Shown: piece after piece, positions 1 through 8,512 of the stretch
How positions within the stretch are numbered: position 1 is the stretch's first letter
How the letters are laid out: each line of letters begins with the position of its first letter
Assembly: GCF_007748035.1 (NCBI RefSeq)
Contig: NZ_CP036278.1
Span: forward strand, 1,984,001-2,048,000
DNA: 64,000 nucleotides
Direction of reading: 5' to 3'
DNA from: Aeoliella mucimassa
Lineage (GTDB): Bacteria > Planctomycetota > Planctomycetia > Pirellulales > Lacipirellulaceae
Position numbers and translations under genes: made by a program
The notes under the pieces: generated by a model
The model's input: only the letters and a program-made list of their open reading frames with translations
Databases searched by the model: none
What the model was told of the DNA's origin: nothing

Positions 1-179
1 TCTGGCGGCCGGTCGCAGAGTGATTTCCGTTCAGAAACTCATGTCTTCCTGCGACTAATACAACAATACGACCCAATCCCCGAGGTTTTTAGAGAGGGAA
101 ACCCGCGGAATCGTGTGAGTGACCACATGCGGTGTGTGGCTGGCCGAATCAAGTGGACCTGTGGGGCCTCAATCTACCC

Positions 180-794
180 TTACTGCTCCGCTTCAACCAC
201 AATTTTTACTAGTTCTGCTACGGAATCGGCCTGTAGCTTCGTAAATACGTGCTGACGGCGGACCTCGACCGTGCGGACACTAATATCGAGCGAGGTCGCG
301 ATGCGTTTGTTGGGTTCGCCGGCGACGATGAGGTCGAGCACCTCTTTCTCGGCTGGCGTCAGCTGATCAATTCTTGCTCGCAATTCGGCTCGGCGAGTCT
401 CGCGACGATAATTTTCTTCGTCCCGGGCTAGTCCTTCGCGAATGGCGTCCCACAGTTCATGCTCGCGGCATGGTTTTTCGAGCAGTGTGACCGCCCCGTT
501 TTTAATCGCTCGCACCACGATCGGCGTATCTGCGTAGGCGGTCACCACGACCACCGAAATGGTAATGCCTCGGCGTTGCAGTTCTTCCTGCAACTCCAGT
601 CCGCTCATCTGCAGCATCCGCACGTCGGTCACCAGGCAACCAGGCCGCGCTCCATCGTAGGTCTCCAGGAATTCCTCGGCCGAGGCGTACGCGCGGAACG
701 GCACCTTCATCTCGGCGAGCAATGTCTCCACCGAGTCGCGAGAGTCGTTGTCGTCGTCGACGATGTAAACGGTCGGGGTATCAGCCACGTTCAC
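180..794 (-). CDS. FixJ-like response regulator with LuxR-type HTH
   Basis: A 204-residue cytoplasmic response regulator. The receiver domain covers about residues 8-120, with acidic pocket DDD at 13-15, phosphoacceptor Asp57 in CLVTDVRM, a switch Thr in VVTAYAD and Lys107 in LEKPC. A LuxR/GerE-type helix-turn-helix follows at about 140-200 (LTPAEKEVLDLIVAGEPNKR). This receiver-HTH layout is that of the FixJ/TodT class, which activates transcription after phosphorylation. The start codon lies inside the last codons of the kinase gene upstream (14-bp overlap), so the two are cotranscribed and probably translationally coupled. The target genes cannot be read from the sequence. Confidence 0.93.
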   Translation of the reverse strand: MNVADTPTVYIVDDDNDSRDSVETLLAEMKVPFRAYASAEEFLETYDGARPGCLVTDVRMLQMSGLELQEELQRRGITISVVVVTAYADTPIVVRAIKNGAVTLLEKPCREHELWDAIREGLARDEENYRRETRRAELRARIDQLTPAEKEVLDLIVAGEPNKRIATSLDISVRTVEVRRQHVFTKLQADSVAELVKIVVEAEQ

Positions 795-3402
795 GCTCCG
801 AGTCGGAGGGGAGCAAAACAGAGAAGGTCATTCCATGGTCGGAGTTCAATTCTCCCCAAATCTTCCCATGATGACTAGCCACGATCGATCGACATAAGGC
901 GAGGCCCATGCCCATGCCTTCCTCCTTATTGGTCTGGAAGGCGTTGAATAGCGGCTCGATTTCGGTGTCGGTAGTCAGCCCACAACCATTGTCTACCACC
1001 TGCATGAGGATTCGCTCCTCGAACGGCAACGTGCGAACGATCACCACTGGGCTGTGCGAACATTTTTCGGCTGCCATATGGCAGGCGTCAAACGCATTGC
1101 GGAGCAGATTGACGATGACCTGCTGCACCTGAATCCGGTCACCGATCACCGGGCTTAGCGATTCGTCGAGGTCGAACGACAGCCGAATGTTCTTGCAATG
1201 CGAGCCAAAACCAGGCATCTCGGCCGATTCGCGGATCAGTTCGTTCAGATCGAACTTGGCCATGCGTACCGGGCGAGGGCGAACAAATTCGCGCATGCGA
1301 CGAATGATGTCGGCCGCGCGATTGATTTGCTTCGAGATTTTCTGCACCATTTCGGCCACGCGGTCCATGCAATCGGGATCGCGATTCGAAATCGCCGTGT
1401 TCACGGCCGAGGCAAACGTGGCCGCTGCGTGGAGCGGTTGATTGACCTCGTGGGCGATGCCGGCCACGATCTCGCCCATCATGGCAACCCGCGACAGATG
1501 CGCCAGCCGGGCGTCGGCCTGTTGCAGGCGTTCGCGGTCGGCCAGTTGGTCGGTGATGTCGCGATCGACCCCCACCATACGAAGCGGTTTGCTCTGGCCA
1601 TCGCGTTCGATCACCCGCCCACGGTCGAGTGTCCAGCGAAACTTATCGCCTGGCATCCGCACTCGGTACTCGCACTCGAAAGCAGTCGTACGCCCCTGTA
1701 GGTGGGTGTCGAGCAGTTCGACTACTCGCAGCCGATCCTCGGGGTGGATGAATGCTTGCCAGTCTTCGAGCGTCCAGATATTTGCGCCCGCGAGCAGCCC
1801 GCGATTCTCGAGCCAGTTGTCGCTCACATACACTTCGCCGGTGGTGATGTTCCAGTCGTAGAAACCATCGGCAACCGCGTCGATTGTCGACCGCAGCCGT
1901 TCTTCGCTGTTGGCCAGTGCTTCTTCGGCTGCCTTGCGTTCCATGGCATTCACGAATACTTCGCCGATGAGCCGCAGCAGATAGATCGTGTCTTTATTCC
2001 AAGGATTGTTGTCGTTCGCTCCGGTAATGCTGAATGTTGCATAGAGCCGACTATGGAGCAGCACCGGTACGGTGATTAGCGACACCGAGCGGATTTCCTT
2101 GAGCATTTGCCTAAGGTTCTCGGCTTCTTTGGGCAGGTCGTCCAGGTGGTTGATGACCACCGGTTGCCCTTGCTTGAAAGACTCCACCGCCCACAGATGC
2201 TCGTCCAAGGGAAGTCGTAGCAGGCTGCTGGGAGTCGGTACCGCATCGTCGGCAACCCACTGGTACGAAAGATCCGCCGCGTCGGTCTCTTCGTTCATTA
2301 CGTAGATGTAGGTCCGCTCGCCGCCGACGAATTCGCTGACTTCGCGGAGGGCGTCGGTGATCTCGTGCTCGAGCCGATCGGGCGGCAAGTTGATGAATCT
2401 CAGCGTCAGCATGAGAATCAGATTCTCTAGCTGCTGACGGTATTCGAGCTCTTCCCGTGCGCGCTTTTGCTGCGTGATGTCGCGGCCGATCGATTGAATC
2501 TCGACCAGGTTTCCCTCCGAGTCGAACAATCCGCGATCCGACCATTCGTGCCAGCCGACGGTTCCGTCGGAGAGCTGCATGTGGTGCTCTTGGGTGTTGA
2601 ACGGATTGTCGATCGTGAGAATCGAGATCTTTTGCCGGATCTGGCTGGCTTCGTCGGGAGGGAAGTGTTCGAAGATGTTCTTGGCCAGAAACTCCTCTTC
2701 TGACATCTGCCAAAACCGACAGAGCGCACTGTTCACGAACAGTGGGGTGCCATCGGGTTTCCATCGCACGATGTAGTTGGTGAGATCCTGTACGACCGAA
2801 CGGTATTGCTCGCGACTGGCTTGTAGCTTGCTGTACGAGCGATGGCGGTCGATCGCATTCATGACGATTTCGCCAACGATGCGCAGCAGGCTTACGTTCT
2901 CTTCCGACCAGATCTTGCTTACCGTGGTGCACGATAGCCCCAAGGCCCCCACAAACTTGCCGCGAGTCATCAGCGGCAGCAGCAATGCAGAGCGTATCTG
3001 CAATGCTTCGTACAACACCCGCAGCGACTCGGCTTCGTCGGGCAGCTTGTCGCGGTTGGCCACGTGCACGATTAGGCCAGCCGAGAGTTGGTCCATCAGC
3101 CACCGCAGCGGGCCCACGTGCAGCGGTTGCATGCCTTGCTTGTGCGGGGTCACTCCCTCGGCCACCCATTCGTGGGTAAGGTGCGCCCACTCGCCATCTG
3201 CTTCGTTCAGCAAGTAGACAAAGCAGCGGTCGACCCCGGTGTAGTCGCCAACCTGGCTGAGGGCTTCGACAATGTCGTCGTCGATCGCCTCGATCGGCAG
3301 GTTGATGAATCGCTTGCTGAGCGTAATCAGCAATTGCTCAAACGCCGAACGGGATTTCGGGTCGCTGAGCATCGACGAGGTGACGGAAGAAGAAGATGCC
3401 AT
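781..3402 (-). CDS. GAF-PAS-GAF-PAS sensor histidine kinase
   Basis: An 873-residue kinase with no membrane segment, so probably a cytoplasmic sensor. Domains in order: GAF about 20-190, PAS/PAC about 195-315, a second GAF about 325-500, a second PAS about 505-630, then the kinase core. The phosphoacceptor His is near residue 651 (GIAHEVNQPL), with an N box (NLLRNAFDAC), a G1 box (VVDNGCGL) and a G2 box (GMGMGLALCRSI). The HEVNQPL form is typical of FixL/DctB-type kinases. The two GAF domains resemble each other, both containing RFINLP. An upstream TTG at 3546 would add 48 unlikely residues, so the ATG at 3402 is preferred, although its ribosome binding site is weak. The partner is the overlapping FixJ-like regulator. 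The ligand is unknown; no heme-specific feature is evident. Confidence 0.9.
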   Translation of the reverse strand: MASSSSVTSSMLSDPKSRSAFEQLLITLSKRFINLPIEAIDDDIVEALSQVGDYTGVDRCFVYLLNEADGEWAHLTHEWVAEGVTPHKQGMQPLHVGPLRWLMDQLSAGLIVHVANRDKLPDEAESLRVLYEALQIRSALLLPLMTRGKFVGALGLSCTTVSKIWSEENVSLLRIVGEIVMNAIDRHRSYSKLQASREQYRSVVQDLTNYIVRWKPDGTPLFVNSALCRFWQMSEEEFLAKNIFEHFPPDEASQIRQKISILTIDNPFNTQEHHMQLSDGTVGWHEWSDRGLFDSEGNLVEIQSIGRDITQQKRAREELEYRQQLENLILMLTLRFINLPPDRLEHEITDALREVSEFVGGERTYIYVMNEETDAADLSYQWVADDAVPTPSSLLRLPLDEHLWAVESFKQGQPVVINHLDDLPKEAENLRQMLKEIRSVSLITVPVLLHSRLYATFSITGANDNNPWNKDTIYLLRLIGEVFVNAMERKAAEEALANSEERLRSTIDAVADGFYDWNITTGEVYVSDNWLENRGLLAGANIWTLEDWQAFIHPEDRLRVVELLDTHLQGRTTAFECEYRVRMPGDKFRWTLDRGRVIERDGQSKPLRMVGVDRDITDQLADRERLQQADARLAHLSRVAMMGEIVAGIAHEVNQPLHAAATFASAVNTAISNRDPDCMDRVAEMVQKISKQINRAADIIRRMREFVRPRPVRMAKFDLNELIRESAEMPGFGSHCKNIRLSFDLDESLSPVIGDRIQVQQVIVNLLRNAFDACHMAAEKCSHSPVVIVRTLPFEERILMQVVDNGCGLTTDTEIEPLFNAFQTNKEEGMGMGLALCRSIVASHHGKIWGELNSDHGMTFSVLLPSDSERERG

Positions 3403-3609
3403 GCGTGCATCGAGTCCAAAAGTTGCGAGGGGATGGGCGAAATCGACGGAAACACGCCAAGGCGGGCCAATATCTAAGTCTAGTCGATTCCAGTTGGAAC
3501 GATCAACGCATCGCTCACTGGCGGTAGCTGACCAGGTGACCGACAACTACAATCGGCGGAAGTAACCGTTAATTCCCACCACCAAACTGACTTTTAGCCC
3601 TCTCCCAGC

Positions 3610-4185
3610 ATGCTTCACCTGCAGTCTACTACCTCCCAGCGTTGGTTCGACCAAGTTGACCAATCGTTGCCCGAGATTCTTATCGATCATGCCCATTGTG
3701 AGAAAAAAGCGGCCGGCACTGCGATGAATTTGATCTTCGCGTACGTCGACGACATCGAACTCTGCCGCGAAATGACGCTGATTGTCAACGAAGAGCTGGA
3801 GCACTTTCACATGGTGATCGACTTGCTCGATCGCCGGGGAATCAAGTTCCGGCGGCTGAAACCTTCGAGCTATGGCCGCCAACTGAACGACTTGGTCCGC
3901 ACCGGCGAGCCCGAAAGGGCGGTCGATCGACTGTTGGTCGCGGGGCTGATTGAAGCCCGTAGCTGCGAGCGGTTCTCGGCCTTGGCCGATCATGTGCAGG
4001 ATGCGGAACTGGCGGAGTTTTACCGCAGCTTGTTTGAGTCGGAAGCCCGCCATCACACCACCTACACACGACTGGCCAAGCACTTTGCCAGCGAAGAGGT
4101 GGTGATGCAGCGTCTGGACGAACTGGCCGCCGCCGAGGCCGAAATCATTGGCCATGGCGAAGACTTGCCGCGGATGCACAGCTAA
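3610..4185 (+). CDS. miaE: tRNA-(ms2io6A)-hydroxylase MiaE
   Basis: A 191-residue protein of the MiaE family, a non-heme diiron monooxygenase that hydroxylates the isopentenyl group of ms2i6A at position 37 of some tRNAs. It has a ferritin-like helical character with paired carboxylate/His motifs that fit the metal site: Glu31 (CEKKAAG), ELEHFH near 62-67, IEARSCERF near 114-122 and ESEARHH near 143-149. The length matches the family. The gene is transcribed divergently from the kinase, with about 200 bp between them, and converges on fabH. It stands alone; no miaA or miaB is in the window. Confidence 0.88.
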   Translation: MLHLQSTTSQRWFDQVDQSLPEILIDHAHCEKKAAGTAMNLIFAYVDDIELCREMTLIVNEELEHFHMVIDLLDRRGIKFRRLKPSSYGRQLNDLVRTGEPERAVDRLLVAGLIEARSCERFSALADHVQDAELAEFYRSLFESEARHHTTYTRLAKHFASEEVVMQRLDELAAAEAEIIGHGEDLPRMHS

Positions 4186-4241
4186 GCATTGTGAGCTGCA
4201 CTGAGTTCCGCGGGCGTAGCGACTGGTTGCCAGCGCAGTTG

Positions 4242-5276
4242 TTACCAGCGAATGAGCGTGGTCGCCCACGAGAGTCCTGCGCCGAAACCGCAGAACATCA
4301 CCAGGTCGCCCCGTTCGATTCTGCCGGCGGCCAAGGCTTCGTCGAGCGCGATCGGAATGCTTCCGGCCGACGTATTGCCGTAGCGGTCGAGGTGCACTGG
4401 TACCTGCTCCGACGAGATGCCGCAGGAGTTGACCGCGTAGTCGATGATTCGCTGGTTGGCCTGGTGCATGAACCACAGCTTCACGTCGCTGTAGTCGACC
4501 TTGGCCGCTTCGCACACTTGCGCGAAGTTGTCTTCGATCAAGCGGACCGCCCATTTGAAGATGGGGCGCCCTTCCATGCTCACCAGCCAAGGGCAGTGCG
4601 ACTTATCGTCCGAAGGTTCGTAAGGCACCTTGGCCCCACCCATCTCGCGATACAGTAGCTTGGTGCCTGCGCCGTCGGCTCCCATGGTGTAAGCAAGCAT
4701 GCCTTGCTCGTCGGAGCCTTTGGCGAGCACCACCGCACCGGCTCCATCGCCGAATAGCGGGTAGGTGATTTTGTCGTTAGGGTTCAGCACCCGGCTGTTC
4801 GCGTCGGCCCCGATCACCAAAGCGTACTTGCTGGTTCCGTTGGCGACGAACTGTGCGGCAGTGATGAACGAGTAGACGAAGCCCGCACACGCGGCCGAAA
4901 TGTCCATCGCGGGACAGTTGCTTAAGCCAAGGTCGTGCTGCGTGGTGGTGGCCGTCTGGGGAATCGGATGGTCGGGCGTGAACGTGCCGAGGATCAGCAG
5001 GTCGATTTCGCTCTTGTCGATGCCGGCCGCTGCGATCGCCCGCTTGGCGGCTTCGGTTGCCAGATCGCTGGTCGTCATGCCCGGCGGAACATGCCGGCGT
5101 TCGCGAATGCCGGTTCGCTGGATGATCCAGTCGCTGTCGCACCCGAGCTGACTGAGGTCTTCGTTGGTAACCACGTTGTCGGGCAAATAACTGCCAGAAC
5201 CAATCACCTGCACGCCCATCAGGCGGTTCAGTGGTCCACGGCTGACTTGTACATTGATCGCTTCCGACTCGCCCAA
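4242..5276 (-). CDS. fabH: 3-oxoacyl-ACP synthase III (FabH)
   Basis: A 344-residue beta-ketoacyl-ACP synthase III, which condenses acetyl-CoA with malonyl-ACP to start fatty acid synthesis. The Cys-His-Asn triad is visible: Cys130 in DISAACAGF, His271 in FMHQANQRIID and Asn301 in RYGNTSAGS. The fold opens with VIGSGSYLPDNVVTN, typical of FabH. The proposed start is a TTG with an AGGACAGGAAG tract directly upstream; an ATG at 5219 would give a 325-residue protein starting at MGVQVIG, and either is possible. No other fab genes are next to it. A slightly divergent starter-unit specificity cannot be excluded. Confidence 0.93.
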   Translation of the reverse strand: MGESEAINVQVSRGPLNRLMGVQVIGSGSYLPDNVVTNEDLSQLGCDSDWIIQRTGIRERRHVPPGMTTSDLATEAAKRAIAAAGIDKSEIDLLILGTFTPDHPIPQTATTTQHDLGLSNCPAMDISAACAGFVYSFITAAQFVANGTSKYALVIGADANSRVLNPNDKITYPLFGDGAGAVVLAKGSDEQGMLAYTMGADGAGTKLLYREMGGAKVPYEPSDDKSHCPWLVSMEGRPIFKWAVRLIEDNFAQVCEAAKVDYSDVKLWFMHQANQRIIDYAVNSCGISSEQVPVHLDRYGNTSAGSIPIALDEALAAGRIERGDLVMFCGFGAGLSWATTLIRW

Positions 5277-5389
5277 CTTCCTGTCCTCTAACTACGGTGC
5301 CAAGTACGCGTGGGGTATTCCAAGCAGATTACGCCTTGCTTGGTTGCGGGGCAACCCCGTCCGGTGCCGGGTGGTCGCGGCTAACCGAG

Positions 5390-6097
5390 CTAGGCGCTCT
5401 TTCGTCGCCGCCGTACGGGTTCGTAAAGCAGGGCATTTCCCGACTTTCCCACTTGGCGGACGATGTCCATTTCGCGAAAGCAATAAGCCATTCGCTGAGC
5501 TACCCATCGCCCAACGCCTAATTGTTCGGCCAAGTGCCCGGTATGAAAAGGCCGCGGCAGGCCTGCTGGAGCAAGTTTCCATAAATCCTTGGCAGTCCGA
5601 AAACGATGCGTCTCCTTCACGGCCACCAGGTGCTGATCCTCGCGCTCGTGGTCGGCACGTCGCCAACGCCGACGCTTGCCATGCCCGGGATAGCGATACT
5701 CTTCGATGTCAACCAGCAACACCTCGAGCGTTAGCCGGCGATGCGGGAAGACGCGGGTAAAGTGGACCAGCTCGTCGAATAAGTCGAGCAGGGTCCCCCG
5801 TTTGGGGCTGCGGCGACGCGAAACCACGGGGCCACCTTTTTCGGTCCGTTTCACCAGCACCTTCGAGGCCACGATCGGCTTCACGACGCGAACTTTGTGC
5901 TCGTCGAGCAGTTCGCGGATCTTGTCGCGGATGGCTCCCAGCGAGCCATGTTGGATTTCCACCAGCTCGCGGTTCACCACCGCATCGATACGGTACCGCC
6001 CCAGGCGCACTTCCGTTTCGCCTTTGGTGCCCGCGTAGCGGTCTTTGAGCTGTTGATGCAGTGAGGTTTCCATACCAGCGTAGGGTCTTGCAGGCAT
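5390..6097 (-). CDS. Conserved-looking basic protein, possible nuclease-like fold
   Basis: A 235-residue soluble protein that I cannot assign to a named family. The N-terminal half holds RLGRYRIDAVVNRELVEIQ followed by HGSLGAIRDKIRELL, an Asp-x(n)-Glu-x-Gln arrangement reminiscent of PD-(D/E)XK nucleases (inference only). The middle is very basic (RRRSPKRG, GKRRRWRRADHER). The C-terminal part, with GHLAEQLGVGRWVAQRMAYC, looks like a winged-helix segment. A second ATG at 6073 (METSLHQQL) is an equally good start. It lies between fabH and pyrE on the same strand. A DNA- or RNA-related role fits the charge, but no function is shown. Confidence 0.7.
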   Translation of the reverse strand: MPARPYAGMETSLHQQLKDRYAGTKGETEVRLGRYRIDAVVNRELVEIQHGSLGAIRDKIRELLDEHKVRVVKPIVASKVLVKRTEKGGPVVSRRRSPKRGTLLDLFDELVHFTRVFPHRRLTLEVLLVDIEEYRYPGHGKRRRWRRADHEREDQHLVAVKETHRFRTAKDLWKLAPAGLPRPFHTGHLAEQLGVGRWVAQRMAYCFREMDIVRQVGKSGNALLYEPVRRRRKSA

Positions 6098-6125
6098 CTC
6101 TCGTCGATCGTAAGGCGGCCGTGCC

Positions 6126-6674
6126 TTACTCGACAGTGATGCCGAAATCTTCCACGGTAAACAGCGTGGTTAGTTCATAACCTTTGTCGGCAAAGGCTTG
6201 TTTGCCACCTTCCAGGCGGTCGACAATGGCCAGCACGCGCTCGACTTTCAAGCCAACTTCTTCGCAGTATTCAATCGCTCTCAGGCTCGAACCGCCGGTG
6301 GTCACCACGTCTTCGACGATGACCACGCGTTCGCCTTCGCGATAAGGACCTTCGACAAACTTCTTGGTGCCATGGCCCTTGGCTTCCTTACGAACCATGA
6401 TGCCCCGCAGCGGTTGGCCTTGCTGGCCAGCGATGGTGAGGATCGACGCGGTAATCGGATCGGCACCGATCACCATGCCACCCACGAGTTCGGGCATGTC
6501 GTCGGCCATCAGTTCGAGCATGCCAGCACCCACCAGCGGCAACGCCTCGGCCTGCAGGGTGACCTGCCGACAATCGAGGTAGTAGCTCGCTTTCTTGCCC
6601 GAAGCCAGGGTGAAATCACCGAACTTCAAGGCGTGTTGGCGGATGAGATCCTTCAGTTTTTCGCGGTCGTACAT
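6126..6674 (-). CDS. pyrE: Orotate phosphoribosyltransferase
   Basis: A 182-residue PyrE, which transfers orotate onto PRPP to make OMP in pyrimidine synthesis. The PRPP-binding signature VVIVEDVVTTGGSS is present, as are the upstream phosphate-loop region GGMVIGADPI and the flexible catalytic loop with RKEAKGHGTKK. The start is set at the ATG at 6674 because an AGGAG lies about 8 bases upstream; the in-frame extension to 6749 lacks this. No other pyr gene is nearby, and the enzyme looks complete. Confidence 0.95.
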   Translation of the reverse strand: MYDREKLKDLIRQHALKFGDFTLASGKKASYYLDCRQVTLQAEALPLVGAGMLELMADDMPELVGGMVIGADPITASILTIAGQQGQPLRGIMVRKEAKGHGTKKFVEGPYREGERVVIVEDVVTTGGSSLRAIEYCEEVGLKVERVLAIVDRLEGGKQAFADKGYELTTLFTVEDFGITVE

Positions 6675-6755
6675 GGTCGAGGCTCCTGGTAGCTTTGATT
6701 GCGGAGCCTGCAACGTAGCAAAACCGCTTTCAGGCGGATAGGATGCCACCCGCGA

Positions 6756-7985
6756 CTACTTGCGAATCATCACTCGCGAGCCGATCGACAGGATATCGAA
6801 CAGGTCGTTTTGATCCTGCGGAGCGACGCGAATGGCGCCAGCTGAGCGAGGGCCAGTATCCGACGCGGGGCCGAGCACCAATTGAGTTCCGGTGCTGCCA
6901 CCCTCGGGTTCGAGAATCACGACTTTGCTGTCGGTGGTGACACCGTTGGGCATTTGTTTCTGAGTGACGACCCACGCGCCTTCGTTGGCGGCTTGGCCTT
7001 CGGTCTTTACGTTAAACCGGCCCGCGTAACGTTCGGAGACCAGCAGCGCGAGTTGCTGACGTTCCACGTCGACCACGGCCGAGAACGGGCCTTGGATCAC
7101 CTTCAGCTCCTGGCCTGGCTGCACCCCGGCCGACTGCGAGACTCCATTGATCTTAGCCAGTAGTTGCCAAGGTACCCCGTAGACTTGACCGATCGTTTCG
7201 AGTGTTTCGCCTTGGCGAACCACGTGGGGGCTCTCGAGCGAGTGATTCGTGGAGTAGATCACCGAACCCGCAAGTTGGGAGAGCAACTCTTCAACTTCGC
7301 TCTGCTCCGCGGGAGGCAAGCTACGGTCGCCATACCATTTGGTGAGCAACAAGTGCGCCTGCTCGAGTTCGCCGCGAGCAAGAGCATCGTTGATCGCTGG
7401 TTTTTCTTTGGCAAAGCCGGACGCTAAAGGGACCATTTCGGCCCTCGCCATGCTGGTCAAATCTTCGTCCAAAGGAGCTTGGTTGCTTTCGATCGGGGGA
7501 AGCTGGCTGCTTTCGGCAATGGGAGGCAGTGCCATGCTGTCGATCGAGTTCTCCGGAGCTGGAGCAGGTACTACAGCGGTATTGCCGCTACCCGTGGGAG
7601 TGGGCAGGGGAGGGAGTTCGGGCATCGCCGAGGTATCTTCGGGAGAGAGCGGAGTGATGCCGCCAGCTACTGCCGAATCGGGAACCGGGCCGAAATCGAA
7701 CTCGGGCTCTTGCGGCGGAGCCACTGGTGCTACCGTGGGGGGAGTGTCCTTTACGATTGGCATAGCCGGCTCAAACGCTGGAGGAGCAGACGATTCGAAC
7801 GCGGGAGGTCCCGGTTCCACACCTGCTCCGGCACCAAAATCGAACTCCACAGGCGGAACGCCTTCTTCCATCGCCAGTTGATTCTCTGTCGATGTCTGTA
7901 GATCGGGAGTGTTGATCTGTTGCCATAAGATGTAACCTAACACCATCAGTGCGGCGATAGTTGCGAGCGGGCGGATGGCACTCAT
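6756..7985 (-). CDS. LysM protein with inactive L,D-transpeptidase-like domain
   Basis: A 409-residue envelope protein: an N-terminal membrane anchor or signal (about 8-25, TIAALMVLGYILWQQ), a long Pro/Ala/Glu-rich linker to about 215, a helical segment, a LysM domain near 250-295 (VVRQGETLETIGQVYGVPW) and a C-terminal YkuD/ErfK-like domain. In active L,D-transpeptidases the signature is roughly HGx(n)S-H-G-C-[IV]-R. Here the matching stretch is SAGAIRVAPQDQNDLFDIL, with Ala in place of the catalytic Cys, and no matching His is seen. It probably binds peptidoglycan or serves a structural role rather than crosslinking. The start is placed at 7985 because GGAGG lies 8-9 bases upstream. Confidence 0.82.
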   Translation of the reverse strand: MSAIRPLATIAALMVLGYILWQQINTPDLQTSTENQLAMEEGVPPVEFDFGAGAGVEPGPPAFESSAPPAFEPAMPIVKDTPPTVAPVAPPQEPEFDFGPVPDSAVAGGITPLSPEDTSAMPELPPLPTPTGSGNTAVVPAPAPENSIDSMALPPIAESSQLPPIESNQAPLDEDLTSMARAEMVPLASGFAKEKPAINDALARGELEQAHLLLTKWYGDRSLPPAEQSEVEELLSQLAGSVIYSTNHSLESPHVVRQGETLETIGQVYGVPWQLLAKINGVSQSAGVQPGQELKVIQGPFSAVVDVERQQLALLVSERYAGRFNVKTEGQAANEGAWVVTQKQMPNGVTTDSKVVILEPEGGSTGTQLVLGPASDTGPRSAGAIRVAPQDQNDLFDILSIGSRVMIRK

Positions 7986-8144
7986 CGAACGGTCCTCCAT
8001 GACCTGTGGCAGGCAATTGTCGCTGCCAGCTTGTTGAATGGTGCGCCCAGTTGCCTGGGGCTATGTGAATTAGTTGGAAATACGTGATCGAATATGTTTA
8101 GGCACTACAGTGAGTAAGCCACTGCGATGCCTGAGGGGATAACA

Positions 8145-8411
8145 ATGGACGACGACTGGGACGACTGGCAGGACGATTCAACCGATTGGGACGACTCGGA
8201 GTACCCTGACGAGTACGAATCGTCGGACTCGTTCGATCTGGTGCCGTGTCCCCATTGCGGGGCCGACATCGTAGACGAAGCGGTGCGTTGTCCAATTTGT
8301 GGCGAATACGTGTCATTCAGTACCAGTCCCTGGCAGGGAAAACCCTGGTGGTGGATCGTGGTCAGTCTGCTTGGGGTCGGCGCAACCATCGTTGCATTAC
8401 TACTGCTGTAG
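8145..8411 (+). CDS. Small acidic zinc-ribbon membrane protein
   Basis: An 88-residue protein in three parts: a highly acidic N-terminal tract rich in Asp and Trp (MDDDWDDWQDDSTDWDDSEY), a zinc ribbon made of CPHCG and CPICG about 16 residues apart, and one C-terminal transmembrane helix (WWWIVVSLLGVGATIVALLLL). The start at 8145 is supported by GAGGGG 7 bases upstream; an ATG at 8127 would add six residues. Zinc-ribbon plus transmembrane proteins of this size are common in planctomycetes, but their role is unknown. The gene is transcribed divergently from the LysM gene. Confidence 0.78.
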   Translation: MDDDWDDWQDDSTDWDDSEYPDEYESSDSFDLVPCPHCGADIVDEAVRCPICGEYVSFSTSPWQGKPWWWIVVSLLGVGATIVALLLL

Positions 8412-8512
8412 ATGGCAGCACGGGGGGATCGTAGGGATTCGCCGAAAAGACCGCTACAGCAGAATTTTTCCCGCCGCTATCGGTGATAGCATTGACGCGT
8501 GCCGAGTGGAGA

